A stretch of 64,000 nucleotides of DNA from Sphingobacteriaceae bacterium (GCA_016715905.1 JADJXI010000017.1:124001-188000), one strand, 5' to 3'. Shown: positions 34,584 to 43,446, numbered from the stretch's first letter. Notes: a model not told the origin generated them from the sequence alone. Translations and numbers: made by a program.

Positions 34584-37409
34584 ATGAATATGAACAAGCC
34601 CAAAAAATCACTTTTTAAGAGAATATTAAAATGGTCGGGAATTACATTTCTGCTTCTTTTAATTTTAATCATTATTGCTCCTTTTATTTTTAAGGATAAA
34701 ATTATTGCCTTGGTGAAAGATGAAGCAAACAATGCTTTGAACGCAAAAGTTGATTTTGGCGAATTTGATTTGAGTTTAATTTCAACTTTCCCTGATTTCA
34801 GATTTGAAATAAACAAGGTAAGTGTCGTAGGCGTTGATGATTTTGCCAATGATACTTTAGCATCCATTAATCAATTACGCCTGGATTTAAATTTAAAAAG
34901 CGTAATCAGTGGCGGACCTTACAGTATAAATTCCATTGTAATTAATAAAGCACGAATTTTAGGAAAAGTATTGAGCAATGGTAAAGCAAACTGGGATATT
35001 GCAAAAGCCGACTCAAGTGCAGCAGCGCCGGAAGAAACAAGTAGCGAGGAAACTAAATTTTCATTGAAACTTAAAGAATTTAAAATTGAAAATGCACATA
35101 TAGTTTATGATGATCAGCAAGGAGGCATGTACAGCAAATTGGAAGATTTAAACTACAGCTTAAATGGAGATTTCACGCAAGATAATTTTGTGTTAAGCAA
35201 TTTATTGGAAATAGCTAAAACTACTTTTGCTATGGGCGGTGTAAATTATTTAACCGAAGTTAAAACGCGGGTGAAAGCCGATTTAGATATGGATATGCCT
35301 AAAATGAAATTCGCATTTAAAGAAAATGAATTTAGTTTGAATGAATTAACATTAGGCTTAGATGGATATGTTGAAATGCCCGACACTAACATTACTATGG
35401 ATCTTAAATTTAAAGCCAACAAGGCCGACTTTAAATCTATACTCTCTTTAATACCTGCCGTATTCACCAAAGATTTTGCAGGCTTACAAGCTTCCGGAAA
35501 AATGGCTTTAGATGGAAATGCAAAAGGTGTTTACAACGCTTCCTCTTTACCGGCCTTTGGTGTAAACTTGTTGGTTGAAAACGGAATGTTTAAATATCCG
35601 GCATTACCTAAGTCGGTGAATAATGTAAATATTGATATAAAAGTTTTAAATCCTAACGGTCAGCTGGATGCCACCACAATTGATGTAAGTAAATTTCATG
35701 TAGAAATGGCCGGCAATCCAATTGATTTAGCCGCCCATGTTAAAACCCCAATTTCTGATCCGGGTTTAAGAGCCGACATTCAAGGTAAAATTGATTTAGC
35801 TTCGGTTAAAGAATTTATTCCGTTGGAAAAAGGAGATAATTTAAACGGTATCATTAAATCTGACATCAGCATTGCCGGTAATTTAAGTGCTATTGAAAAA
35901 CAGGACTATGAAAAATTTAAAGCCAGCGGAGGTTTAGAAATTTCAAATATGGATTACAGTAGCACTACTTTACCATATGCCGTGCAGTTGAAAAACATGA
36001 TTTTAAATTTCAGCACACAATATGTTGAACTGGCAGCCTTTGATGCCAAATTAGGAAAAAGTGATATTATGGCTAATGGTAAAATCGAAAACTTTATGCA
36101 ATTTATTTTTAAAGATGATTTAATTACCGGTCACTTCAATGTGAATAGTAATTTAATGGACTTAAATGAAATGATGGGTTCATCAGAAACAACAACTACG
36201 GCGGCAAGTACCGAAACTGCAGTAGCAACTGCAACTACCGAAGCCGAAGTGATGCATGTGCCGGGAAATATTGATTTTGTGATGAATACCAACGTGAAAA
36301 AAGTGTTATACACTAATTTGGTTTTAGAAAATATGGTTGGAAATATTGAGGTGAAGAATAAAAAAGTGGACATGACGAATTTAAGAATGAACGTGATGGA
36401 TGGCGCATTAACCATCAATGGCTTCTATGAAACTTCAAATCCAACTAAACCAACCACCGGCTTAACTTTAAAGATTGAAAATTTTGACATCCAAAAAACT
36501 TACAATTCATTTGATGTTTTAAAAACCATGGCACCTTCAGCTCAATATGCAAAAGGAAAGTTTACGGCAACACTTGAAAACTTTAACACTTCTTTAAACA
36601 GTAAAATGGAGCCTGACTTAAATGCCGTAAAAGCAAACGGAACTTTAAAAACCGATAAAGTAGTTGTGGGCGGCTTTCCTCCATTCATGAAATTAAGTGA
36701 AGTTTTAAAAATGGAACAACTTAAAAGCATGAATGTAGATAATTTGAATTTAAATTATTTAATAGAGGGTGGACGATTAATAATGAAACCTTTTGATACT
36801 AAAATTAATAATATCCCAACTAACATTAGCGGTAGCACCGGTTTTGATCAAACCATTGATTATAAATGGAAAATGCAAATACCAAAAAGTATGATGGGAG
36901 GAGCGGCTGCCGGAGTTATGGATGATTTATTGAAAAAAGCCAATGCCCAAGCCGGAACTAATTTAGCCGTGGGTGATAAAATAAATGTTACTGCTAATTT
37001 TGGAGGTACTGTAACTAAACCAACCGTTTCTACCGGATTAAAAGATGATGCAAAGAGCACGGTGGCAACAGTTACTACACAAGTAGTCAATAATGCTATA
37101 GATAAAGCGGCGGAAGAAGCGAAGAAAATATTGGAAGATGCCAAAGCCGAATGTGAAAAACAAAAGGCCGAAGCTGCAGCCAATGCCGAAAAAACCAAAC
37201 AAGATGGATATGCAGCAGCCGATGCATTAGTTGAACAAGCTTCTAATCCAATTGCCAAAGTAGCCGCTAAAAAAGCAGCCGAAAAAGCAAAACAGGAAGC
37301 CGATAAAAAAGTACAGAAGATTATAGATGATGCAGAAGCAAAGTGTAAAAAACAATTAGAAGAAGCACAGATTAAAGCCGACGCTAAAGCTGCTGAAAAG
37401 AAAAAGTAA
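34584..37409 (+). CDS. AsmA-family large envelope protein with C-terminal coiled tail
   Basis: 941 residues. One membrane anchor (about 16-35, ITFLLLLILIIIAPFIF) is followed by the AsmA N-terminal pattern (AKVDFGEFDLSLISTFPDFR) and a very long beta-rich periplasmic part with repeated AsmA-like strands. A Thr/Ala-rich linker (about 533-556) interrupts it. The last ~110 residues are an Ala/Lys/Glu-rich helix (EEAKKILEDAKAECEKQKAE), predicted to be a coiled coil. AsmA-like proteins form hydrophobic grooves that move phospholipids between membranes; that role is likely but not shown here. The start could also be the Met at codon 3. Confidence 0.85.
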   Translation: MNMNKPKKSLFKRILKWSGITFLLLLILIIIAPFIFKDKIIALVKDEANNALNAKVDFGEFDLSLISTFPDFRFEINKVSVVGVDDFANDTLASINQLRLDLNLKSVISGGPYSINSIVINKARILGKVLSNGKANWDIAKADSSAAAPEETSSEETKFSLKLKEFKIENAHIVYDDQQGGMYSKLEDLNYSLNGDFTQDNFVLSNLLEIAKTTFAMGGVNYLTEVKTRVKADLDMDMPKMKFAFKENEFSLNELTLGLDGYVEMPDTNITMDLKFKANKADFKSILSLIPAVFTKDFAGLQASGKMALDGNAKGVYNASSLPAFGVNLLVENGMFKYPALPKSVNNVNIDIKVLNPNGQLDATTIDVSKFHVEMAGNPIDLAAHVKTPISDPGLRADIQGKIDLASVKEFIPLEKGDNLNGIIKSDISIAGNLSAIEKQDYEKFKASGGLEISNMDYSSTTLPYAVQLKNMILNFSTQYVELAAFDAKLGKSDIMANGKIENFMQFIFKDDLITGHFNVNSNLMDLNEMMGSSETTTTAASTETAVATATTEAEVMHVPGNIDFVMNTNVKKVLYTNLVLENMVGNIEVKNKKVDMTNLRMNVMDGALTINGFYETSNPTKPTTGLTLKIENFDIQKTYNSFDVLKTMAPSAQYAKGKFTATLENFNTSLNSKMEPDLNAVKANGTLKTDKVVVGGFPPFMKLSEVLKMEQLKSMNVDNLNLNYLIEGGRLIMKPFDTKINNIPTNISGSTGFDQTIDYKWKMQIPKSMMGGAAAGVMDDLLKKANAQAGTNLAVGDKINVTANFGGTVTKPTVSTGLKDDAKSTVATVTTQVVNNAIDKAAEEAKKILEDAKAECEKQKAEAAANAEKTKQDGYAAADALVEQASNPIAKVAAKKAAEKAKQEADKKVQKIIDDAEAKCKKQLEEAQIKADAKAAEKKK

Positions 37410-37441
37410 ATTTCTTGCGGGATTTATAAAAAAATTATAAT

Positions 37442-37620
37442 GTCAGGTCGAGTAGAGCTTGTGTATTCAGTGTGCTCGTATCGAGACCTGGACATGGGTA
37501 ACACTTCTCGATACGCTCGTGCCTCGCTACTCGAAGTGACAGGCTTGGCCGGATAAGAATCCGATTTGTCATTCTGAGCCGCATTGCATGAAAAATGAAA
37601 GCGGCGAAGAATCTATACCA
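37442..37620. repeat. REP-like extragenic palindromic element
   Basis: Contains nested inverted repeats: CTCGTATCGAGA pairs with TCTCGATACGCTCG, and the outer GTCAGGTCGAGTAG pairs with CTACTCGAAGTGAC, forming a ~100-base hairpin (37442-37543). A second part, TCATTCTGAGCCGC ... GCGGCGAAGAATCT (about 37569-37614), forms another hairpin. Such elements are familiar as dispersed non-coding repeats in Bacteroidota genomes. A second copy is at 38627-38805. Confidence 0.75.
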
Positions 37621-37905
37621 AAAATATTATGGTAAACTTTTTTCAGGAAGTGGAATGATGGGTTTAGTGGTGTCTCTTTTCAACCAATTGTTTTTTACAT
37701 TACTTAAATGCATGGCTTCATAAAACTCTTTCTCGGTTTTAAATCTTCTCCCCTTTAAATACCAATCATTTTCCGGACCTTGATTTTTAAAATCTCCCCA
37801 GGCTATCCCCTCAAAATGCGCCTTAAACCAATTCTCATTGATTTGTCCGTTTATTAAATATCCATTGTACACTTTTTCTAAAGCAATTTCATGAAGTTGT
37901 TGATA
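37442..37905. repeat. cassette-flanking repeat R1, copy 1
   Basis: 464 bases that recur at 38627-39090 with a constant offset of 1185 and only scattered mismatches. The left ~180 bases are non-coding and carry palindromes (see the REP-like entry). The rest encodes the last ~93 codons of the lipoprotein gene at 37627. Similarity stops abruptly after 37905, inside both lipoprotein genes, although the two proteins remain distantly similar beyond that point. Confidence 0.92.
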
Positions 37906-38331
37906 AGACAAAGGTTTATTCCAAGGATGACCTTTAACCATGTCACGAGGAATAATAATATTATATCCATCAAAAAAAAACCATTCAGAATTAATAAACT
38001 CTCCATAAAACAAATCAATGTCGTCGGCTTCGGTATATTCTAACAACTGCTGTTTTAATACACATCCAATAAATCTCGTTTTTGATGTGTTAAAACAAAT
38101 TAAAGAGTCTAAAAAACAATTTTTTGAATCACCACAAAATTTATAATATCCCAACTTATTTATAGTCCACGAATTAATACTGTCAGATGCATTTTGGTAA
38201 ATTATATTAAATTCTGTTTCACCAATTATTTTTTTTGAAATCAATTTATAATTTGGTTTTTCAGGTTCATTACAAGAATATAATAAAATGAACAGAATTA
38301 ATATTTTAAATTTAATTACGAGGTTTAACAT
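37627..38331 (-). CDS. lipoprotein A, candidate immunity protein of the orphan cassette
   Basis: 234 residues with a lipobox (FILLYSC, Cys20), so exported and membrane anchored. It is homologous to lipoprotein B (38812-39522). The last ~90 residues are almost identical (QINENWFKAHFEGIAWGDFK; LKRDTTKPIIPLPEKSLP), while the first ~145 are strongly diverged, with only islands such as DSLICFN and a Trp-Phe-Phe-Phe-type motif shared. The gene overlaps the upstream orphan C-terminal fragment by exactly 20 bases, the same overlap as the intact pair. By position and architecture it could neutralise a toxin domain in the periplasm; this is an inference. I recognise no family. Confidence 0.7.
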   Translation of the reverse strand: MLNLVIKFKILILFILLYSCNEPEKPNYKLISKKIIGETEFNIIYQNASDSINSWTINKLGYYKFCGDSKNCFLDSLICFNTSKTRFIGCVLKQQLLEYTEADDIDLFYGEFINSEWFFFDGYNIIIPRDMVKGHPWNKPLSYQQLHEIALEKVYNGYLINGQINENWFKAHFEGIAWGDFKNQGPENDWYLKGRRFKTEKEFYEAMHLSNVKNNWLKRDTTKPIIPLPEKSLP

Positions 38332-38557
38332 AACCTTCTTCGTTGCTTTTTTTCTTAAATATCCAATAATAATTCCCTATAGAATGTGAACCTAAATAAC
38401 TCTTGGTTTCAACTTCTCTTGGTATTTCAATTCTTTTTGAAGAAAATCCGGGAAGATTTAATCCAATCCCCGGCACGTTACATTGCGGTGCCACCCCATC
38501 CTGCAACCATGGAGGGTCCTCGTTTTGCATACCTAAATTACTGCCGTATTGCCACAC
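38312..38557 (-). pseudogene. orphan C-terminal fragment of the large TANFOR/hydrolase protein
   Basis: 81 codons opening with GTG (38557) that reproduce the last ~80 residues of the 1286-residue protein, starting at WQYGSNLGMQNEDPPW. The DNA of 38355-38554 matches 39558-39757 with one mismatch seen (Pro versus Gln). It keeps the Asp-rich segment and the SHSIGNYYW histidine but lacks the AHSMG serine, so it cannot be an active hydrolase alone. Its extreme C-terminus differs (FKKKSNEEGYVKPRN versus FNIKNVAGTQGAGYVKKRN). No signal peptide. It is best read as an orphan toxin-tip cassette or the relic of a tandem duplication. Confidence 0.75.
38355..38554. repeat. cassette-flanking repeat R2, copy 1
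   Basis: 200 bases matching 39558-39757 at a constant offset of 1203, with one mismatch noticed. It encodes the WQYGSN...NYYWIF segment of the orphan fragment. The offset differs from that of R1 (1185), so the diverged stretch between R1 and R2 has different lengths in the two cassettes. Confidence 0.92.
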
Positions 38558-38626
38558 GAGGGTAAAGATAAAAAAGTATTTTTTTCCACACTTTTAAATC
38601 TAATTTAGTATTAATAAAAACTTCAA

Positions 38627-39090
38627 GTCAGGTCGAGTAAAGCTTGTGCATTCGGTGTGCTCGTATCGAGACCTGGACATGGGTAACACTTCTCGATACG
38701 CTCGTGCCTCGCTACTCGAAGTGACAGGCTTGGCCGGATAAGAATCCGATTTGTCATTCTGAGCCGCATTGCATGAAAAATGAAAGCGGCGAAGAATCTA
38801 TACCAAAAATATTATGGTAAACTTTTTTCAGGAAGTGGAATGATGGGTTTAGTGGTGTCTCTTTTCAACCAATTGTTTTTTACATTACTTAAATGCATGG
38901 CTTCACAAAACTCTTTCTCGGTTTTAAATCTTCTCCCCTTTAAATACCAATCATTTTCCGGACCTTGATTTTTAAAATCTCCCCAGGCTATCCCCTCAAA
39001 ATGCGCCTTAAACCAATTCTCATTGATTTGCCCGTTAATTAAATATCCACTATATACTTCCTTTAAAGCAATTTCATGAAGTTGTTGATA
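38627..39090. repeat. cassette-flanking repeat R1, copy 2
   Basis: Second copy of the 464-base repeat at 37442. It includes a second REP-like palindromic element (38627-38805) and the 3' end of lipoprotein gene B. Its left boundary is sharp: the 72 bases before it (38555-38626) have no counterpart before copy 1. Confidence 0.92.
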
Positions 39091-39522
39091 TGAAAAATAA
39101 CTGGTAGTATCTTTTTTTTTCATTTCATTGGGAATAAATATTGAAGAGCTCGAACTAAAAAAATACCATTTATCCCCTATTTTTTCTCCTAGCAATTTTC
39201 CAATAGCAGCTGTAGGACTTGGATTAACATAAGTTCGCCATAATGTTGCTACTATTATTTTATTGGCACTTTTATTAAAACAAATTAATGAATCAACAAT
39301 AAAATCTGTCACACCAATTTCTTGAGTATACTCACTTAATTTGTTTATTCTCCAATGAAATACTGAATCGTTAATATTGTTTTGAACTTCCTTATAGACT
39401 GTATCACTACTTGAGTTAATACTCACTTGAAAGTATAAATCTGTATTGTCTTTTTGTTGCAAATTATTACAACTTAAAAGCAGAAAAAATAATATTATAA
39501 GTTTAATTTCTTTTTTTAACAT
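38812..39522 (-). CDS. lipoprotein B, candidate immunity partner of the large protein
   Basis: 236 residues from MLKKEIKLIILFFLLLSC, a lipoprotein signal with Cys18. An in-frame ATG at 39549 is less likely because the 39522 start gives the lipobox proper spacing and reproduces the 20-base overlap seen in the orphan cassette. The gene begins inside the last codons of the 1286-residue gene, so the two are coupled. The C-terminal ~90 residues are nearly identical to lipoprotein A; the N-terminal part is divergent (IFIPNEMKKKDTTSYFSYQQ). An immunity role against the adjacent hydrolase domain is inferred from the gene order toxin-then-lipoprotein. Confidence 0.72.
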   Translation of the reverse strand: MLKKEIKLIILFFLLLSCNNLQQKDNTDLYFQVSINSSSDTVYKEVQNNINDSVFHWRINKLSEYTQEIGVTDFIVDSLICFNKSANKIIVATLWRTYVNPSPTAAIGKLLGEKIGDKWYFFSSSSSIFIPNEMKKKDTTSYFSYQQLHEIALKEVYSGYLINGQINENWFKAHFEGIAWGDFKNQGPENDWYLKGRRFKTEKEFCEAMHLSNVKNNWLKRDTTKPIIPLPEKSLP

Positions 39523-42500
39523 AACCAGCTCCTTGTGTACCAGCAACATTTTTAATATTAAATATCCAATAATAATTCCCTATAGAATGTGAACCTAAAT
39601 AACTCTTGGTTTCAACTTCTCTTGGTATTTCAATTCTTTTTGAAGAAAATCCGGGAAGATTTAATCCAATCCCCTGCACGTTACATTGCGGTGCCACCCC
39701 ATCCTGCAACCATGGAGGGTCCTCGTTTTGCATACCTAAATTACTGCCGTATTGCCAAACTTCTGTAAACATATTTAATTCAACTCCTCCGCTACATGCG
39801 TTTTCTGGTGCTAATATATAATATCTTCCGAATTTAAATCCCGCAATTTTTAACATTTTAATTAAACCTACTGAGTAGGCATATCCCATACTATGGGCAA
39901 CCACATCAACCGTGTCTTTTTCTTTATTAAAAATTATATCGCCTGTGTTTATTTTTGAAATTAAATTGGACGCTGCAATTGCCCCACTTGCCTCCCTAAT
40001 CTTAAATCCTGAAATATTTTCTTTGGTGTGTAAATAAGATTTATCGAATTTATAATTGTTAGCAACATTTATAGGGTCTAATTTAACTAACAATCTTATT
40101 TTATCCGACAATATATTTCCGGCTAAATAAGAACTAACAGATTCATGATTCGAAGTTTTTACACTGTGATGTCCGTCAAAGTAAACTACATTTTTCGTGC
40201 CAATTCTATTGATAAATCTTGCATCCAACCCTTTCCAGTAGCCCCGGCAATCTCCCATTTCACATTTATTTTCTGTGTCTACGTATTCTGTTAAGTTTGG
40301 AATTAATAATCCATCGTTGAAATTAACAGTTGGTCGGTATCCGTTTACAAAAACCAAAAGATTCTTATAAATACTTGTATCTTTTAAATAGTTGATCAAC
40401 ATTTGAATCCTGTACGGTGGCACAGCAATTTTTATTTTATCATCTACATTAACGATGTCAACGCTTGGCCCACCTTTTTCGATCACGGCTTTATCCGCAA
40501 TTATTTTATTTCTTGGTTTAACTTGTTCGTTTAATAAGTTTACAATTTGAACCTTTATATAATCATAACTGCTCCCTCCAAGAAAGCAATTCTTAGCTGT
40601 TTCGGTTAAAGTATTATTGTTAAGCTGAAATTGACTTCCTTTTTTATAATGAAGTTTAATTTTGGCGATCAATTTAAAAATATCTTCGGCACCGCGTTCA
40701 TTGCCCCAAAAACTCCCATCCTCCTCCTCATCAAACCAATTGAATTTTTCGGGAGAAATTTTGGTTTGCATCCATTGCTCAAATACCATTTGTATTCCAT
40801 TTCCGTAATCCATTAAATTATTGGTGCTTGCTTTTTCTGCTGTAGGAAAAGTATGGTCAAAGCCAAAGGCTCCATGTCCTAATTCATGGGCAATAGTTTT
40901 TAGGACCGCCCCGCTTTTAATAAATCCCATGGCTTTGCCTCTGGCCATATAACCCAATTGCTCGGCGTTAGTAAATTCATTCACTATAAATAAATAAAGC
41001 GCTTCTTTATCGTAAGCGGTATCTTTTTCCCGGTAAGCTGTTCTTAAGGCTCTCATCTCTTCACTGTATTTACTCAATATTCCTGCATCGGCCGATTCCA
41101 GTTTCCCGTCTTTTAAATCAAAAGTGAAGTTGGGCGCCACACTTAACGACCAAGTGGTATTGCTTTGTTTGTAAACAGCATTCAACTGTGCCTGTAAGTT
41201 TTCCGGAACCGCAGTGCCATTTACGGGAACTACCACAACTTTTTTATTATACTGCTCCAATGCGTGAATATTAAGTTTCCCTATTTTTTTATTATTATAC
41301 CAGGCATAAATGCATTCGGCATCAGCCGGAATGTTTTGCAAACGCAAGGTATTGGCCGACGGACCGGTATTAACCGTTATGGCTTCTCCGCTTTTTGTTT
41401 TAAAAGTTAACGCACCCGTATTTTCCGGGAGCGTGTAAACAGCTATAACCTCATCGTTGGAAGAAACACCTATACTCTTATTCGCTACAAAATATTTCTT
41501 TTTGTTTTTAAGTGGTATGACTTCGTAATTCTGAATAAAGGCAGCGTATTGTTTGATATCCATCCCAAATTTTTGATTATCCGCGGCTAAAAATTCTACT
41601 TTCATACTATCACTCGCTGCTAAACTATCATTACTCAGTGTTAAATAATTGAATGGACCTTTTACTTTAGGCGGAGGGGGCGAAGTTTGTATGATGTATT
41701 CATTTCCTTCACCATCTCTCACTACCGTGATGTTGGAATTGGGATTAAAAGGAATGCATATATTTTCCGCACTTCCTTGAAAGGTATAACAAATTTGATT
41801 GCCTTTAATAAATACCGTATCAATTTCCCCGTTGGTATAATGTGCATTTTGCTCTGCCACTTTCAAGTCCCAATCTTCCAGCCATTGATCAATGCCATCG
41901 GTTAAGGCATCAATGGTGCCTTGCTGCATTCTTCCATCCACATCAATATAAATATTATCCCACTTTACACGAATTCGTTTTCCGAATACTTTTACATAAC
42001 CTTCGCCCTTATACCAACCTTCACTGCCTGTACTTTGAATTTTAATACAACTCACTTCAAACTGTCCGCTCTGAAAAATTAATCCGGGTATGGCTTTATT
42101 GGACGCTAAAGCTTCTGGCGGAGCTGTATTGTACTCCGGTTGGGGATCGTTGCAGCTGTATTGCGGAGCTTCTTCGGTTTTAAAAGTGGCCGTATTACTC
42201 CATTCTCCCTGTATTCCGTTTCCTTCTCCGCGTACCCGGGCTTCGTACACGGTTCCTTCTTCTAAATTTAAAATACGTTCTATACCATTTACATTTTCAT
42301 AATCAAACCAATATTCGGTTCCTTGTTTTCTTACCTGTAAAAGATATTGGGTGAATGCACTTTGTTTATTCCAGTAACATTGTCCGGAACGGTGACTTAA
42401 GGCATGCGCATTTAATTCCAGTTTGATTACTTCGCCTATAACGTTCTGCACACTTCCGTATCTGAATGTACAAATCTGACTGTAACCCTCGTTTTTAAAA

Positions 42501-43363
42501 TAATCTCTTCCGCTGTTATCCATGGCCCGCACCCGCCAAATGTATTTTTGATACAAATTTAAATTAGGCTCACTCAAACTATAATTAAAGAATGTTTGGT
42601 TGGTGGTGTAGGTAAAAATCGGACGCGTACTTTGTACAACCTGATTAGGATTGGCATTGGTATCGGGCCGGAATTCAAACAAAGAAAATTCATAAGAAGT
42701 GCCTAAACCACTATTTGGTGAGCCCAGGTTCATGGGTGTCCATTGAAATAAAATATTCTGCGGCGTTAATGGTTTAACAGTGCTGTTGCAAAGGGGGAAA
42801 TTTAAAAAAGGAGGATCACTTAAGGTAAACCAGGCTTGGGCACAGGCCTCATTACTTACCTGAATGGGCTGTGCATTATTATAATCAAAAGCTTTTACAC
42901 AAATGGAATAATAACCTTCGGGTAAACTCATGCGCTGCTCGTATTGAGATTGATTGATGCCTAAAAAATCGAGATTGCTGCTATTTAAATACGGGGCTAA
43001 ATCTACCGAAGTGAAAAGTAAGGGTTGACCCGGAATTAAAGTAATGGGCGCCGGATTATAAAATGATTTTGTTTTTAAAGTAAAGCCATTCCCTTTTATT
43101 TCAAATTGCAATTTAATATTATACTGAGTTTGTGAAAAATCATTGAATTGCAGAATCAGTTTTAGTTTTTCAGCGCCTGGACTAGCATAATCTGGTAAAT
43201 AGCCACTATAGGGTGGAATCAATTGCGTGCTGATTTGTACCGGATAAATTTGAGAAAAAATAAATTGGCTTAAGCACAATAATAGAAAAAGAAAGCTGTA
43301 CTTCTTTAATTTCAGAAGCTTTTTATTTTTGTTTTTTGATATTTCAATTCCATTCTCGCACAT
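39503..43363 (-). CDS. large secreted TANFOR-like protein with metallopeptidase and C-terminal alpha/beta-hydrolase-like domain
   Basis: 1286 residues. A signal peptide ends near residue 38 (FLFLLLCLSQFIFSQ). Residues ~39-190 match the TANFOR pattern (YPVQISTQLIPPYSGYLPDY). Fibronectin III-like regions follow (~195-400; YIWRVRAMDNSGRDYF). A zinc-protease motif HELGHGAFGFDH starts at His826, with LMDYGNG after it. From ~1025 comes a lipase-like domain: LLVFVNGYRPT, nucleophile Ser1158 in VVAHSMGYAYS, acidic EDPPWLQDG and His1259 in SHSIGNYYW. There is no T9SS sorting domain; the variable tip takes its place. The lipoprotein gene downstream overlaps by 20 bases. This is the layout of a polymorphic toxin with a release protease, though a surface esterase is an alternative. 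Confidence 0.78.
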   Translation of the reverse strand: MCENGIEISKNKNKKLLKLKKYSFLFLLLCLSQFIFSQIYPVQISTQLIPPYSGYLPDYASPGAEKLKLILQFNDFSQTQYNIKLQFEIKGNGFTLKTKSFYNPAPITLIPGQPLLFTSVDLAPYLNSSNLDFLGINQSQYEQRMSLPEGYYSICVKAFDYNNAQPIQVSNEACAQAWFTLSDPPFLNFPLCNSTVKPLTPQNILFQWTPMNLGSPNSGLGTSYEFSLFEFRPDTNANPNQVVQSTRPIFTYTTNQTFFNYSLSEPNLNLYQKYIWRVRAMDNSGRDYFKNEGYSQICTFRYGSVQNVIGEVIKLELNAHALSHRSGQCYWNKQSAFTQYLLQVRKQGTEYWFDYENVNGIERILNLEEGTVYEARVRGEGNGIQGEWSNTATFKTEEAPQYSCNDPQPEYNTAPPEALASNKAIPGLIFQSGQFEVSCIKIQSTGSEGWYKGEGYVKVFGKRIRVKWDNIYIDVDGRMQQGTIDALTDGIDQWLEDWDLKVAEQNAHYTNGEIDTVFIKGNQICYTFQGSAENICIPFNPNSNITVVRDGEGNEYIIQTSPPPPKVKGPFNYLTLSNDSLAASDSMKVEFLAADNQKFGMDIKQYAAFIQNYEVIPLKNKKKYFVANKSIGVSSNDEVIAVYTLPENTGALTFKTKSGEAITVNTGPSANTLRLQNIPADAECIYAWYNNKKIGKLNIHALEQYNKKVVVVPVNGTAVPENLQAQLNAVYKQSNTTWSLSVAPNFTFDLKDGKLESADAGILSKYSEEMRALRTAYREKDTAYDKEALYLFIVNEFTNAEQLGYMARGKAMGFIKSGAVLKTIAHELGHGAFGFDHTFPTAEKASTNNLMDYGNGIQMVFEQWMQTKISPEKFNWFDEEEDGSFWGNERGAEDIFKLIAKIKLHYKKGSQFQLNNNTLTETAKNCFLGGSSYDYIKVQIVNLLNEQVKPRNKIIADKAVIEKGGPSVDIVNVDDKIKIAVPPYRIQMLINYLKDTSIYKNLLVFVNGYRPTVNFNDGLLIPNLTEYVDTENKCEMGDCRGYWKGLDARFINRIGTKNVVYFDGHHSVKTSNHESVSSYLAGNILSDKIRLLVKLDPINVANNYKFDKSYLHTKENISGFKIREASGAIAASNLISKINTGDIIFNKEKDTVDVVAHSMGYAYSVGLIKMLKIAGFKFGRYYILAPENACSGGVELNMFTEVWQYGSNLGMQNEDPPWLQDGVAPQCNVQGIGLNLPGFSSKRIEIPREVETKSYLGSHSIGNYYWIFNIKNVAGTQGAGYVKKRN
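39558..39757. repeat. cassette-flanking repeat R2, copy 2
   Basis: Encodes residues ~1203-1268 of the 1286-residue protein and matches 38355-38554. Upstream of 39757 the large gene continues, while in the orphan copy the match stops exactly there; this marks the duplication breakpoint. Confidence 0.92.
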
Positions 43364-43446
43364 AAACGAGTGTAATAAAATACAGAATGAAATTAATTAA
43401 AATTTTGAATTTGGAAAATAATTTACCTTAAATATTAGGCCGGAAT

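Noticed and set aside
36860..37258. 132-codon minus-strand ORF opposite the AsmA-like gene
   Set aside because: It is the mirror of the Ala/Lys-rich coiled tail of the real gene and shows no independent coding signal.
37442..39090. Insertion sequence or composite transposon suggested by the direct repeats
   Set aside because: The repeats contain coding sequence of the lipoproteins, no transposase is present between them, and there are no terminal inverted repeats or target duplications.
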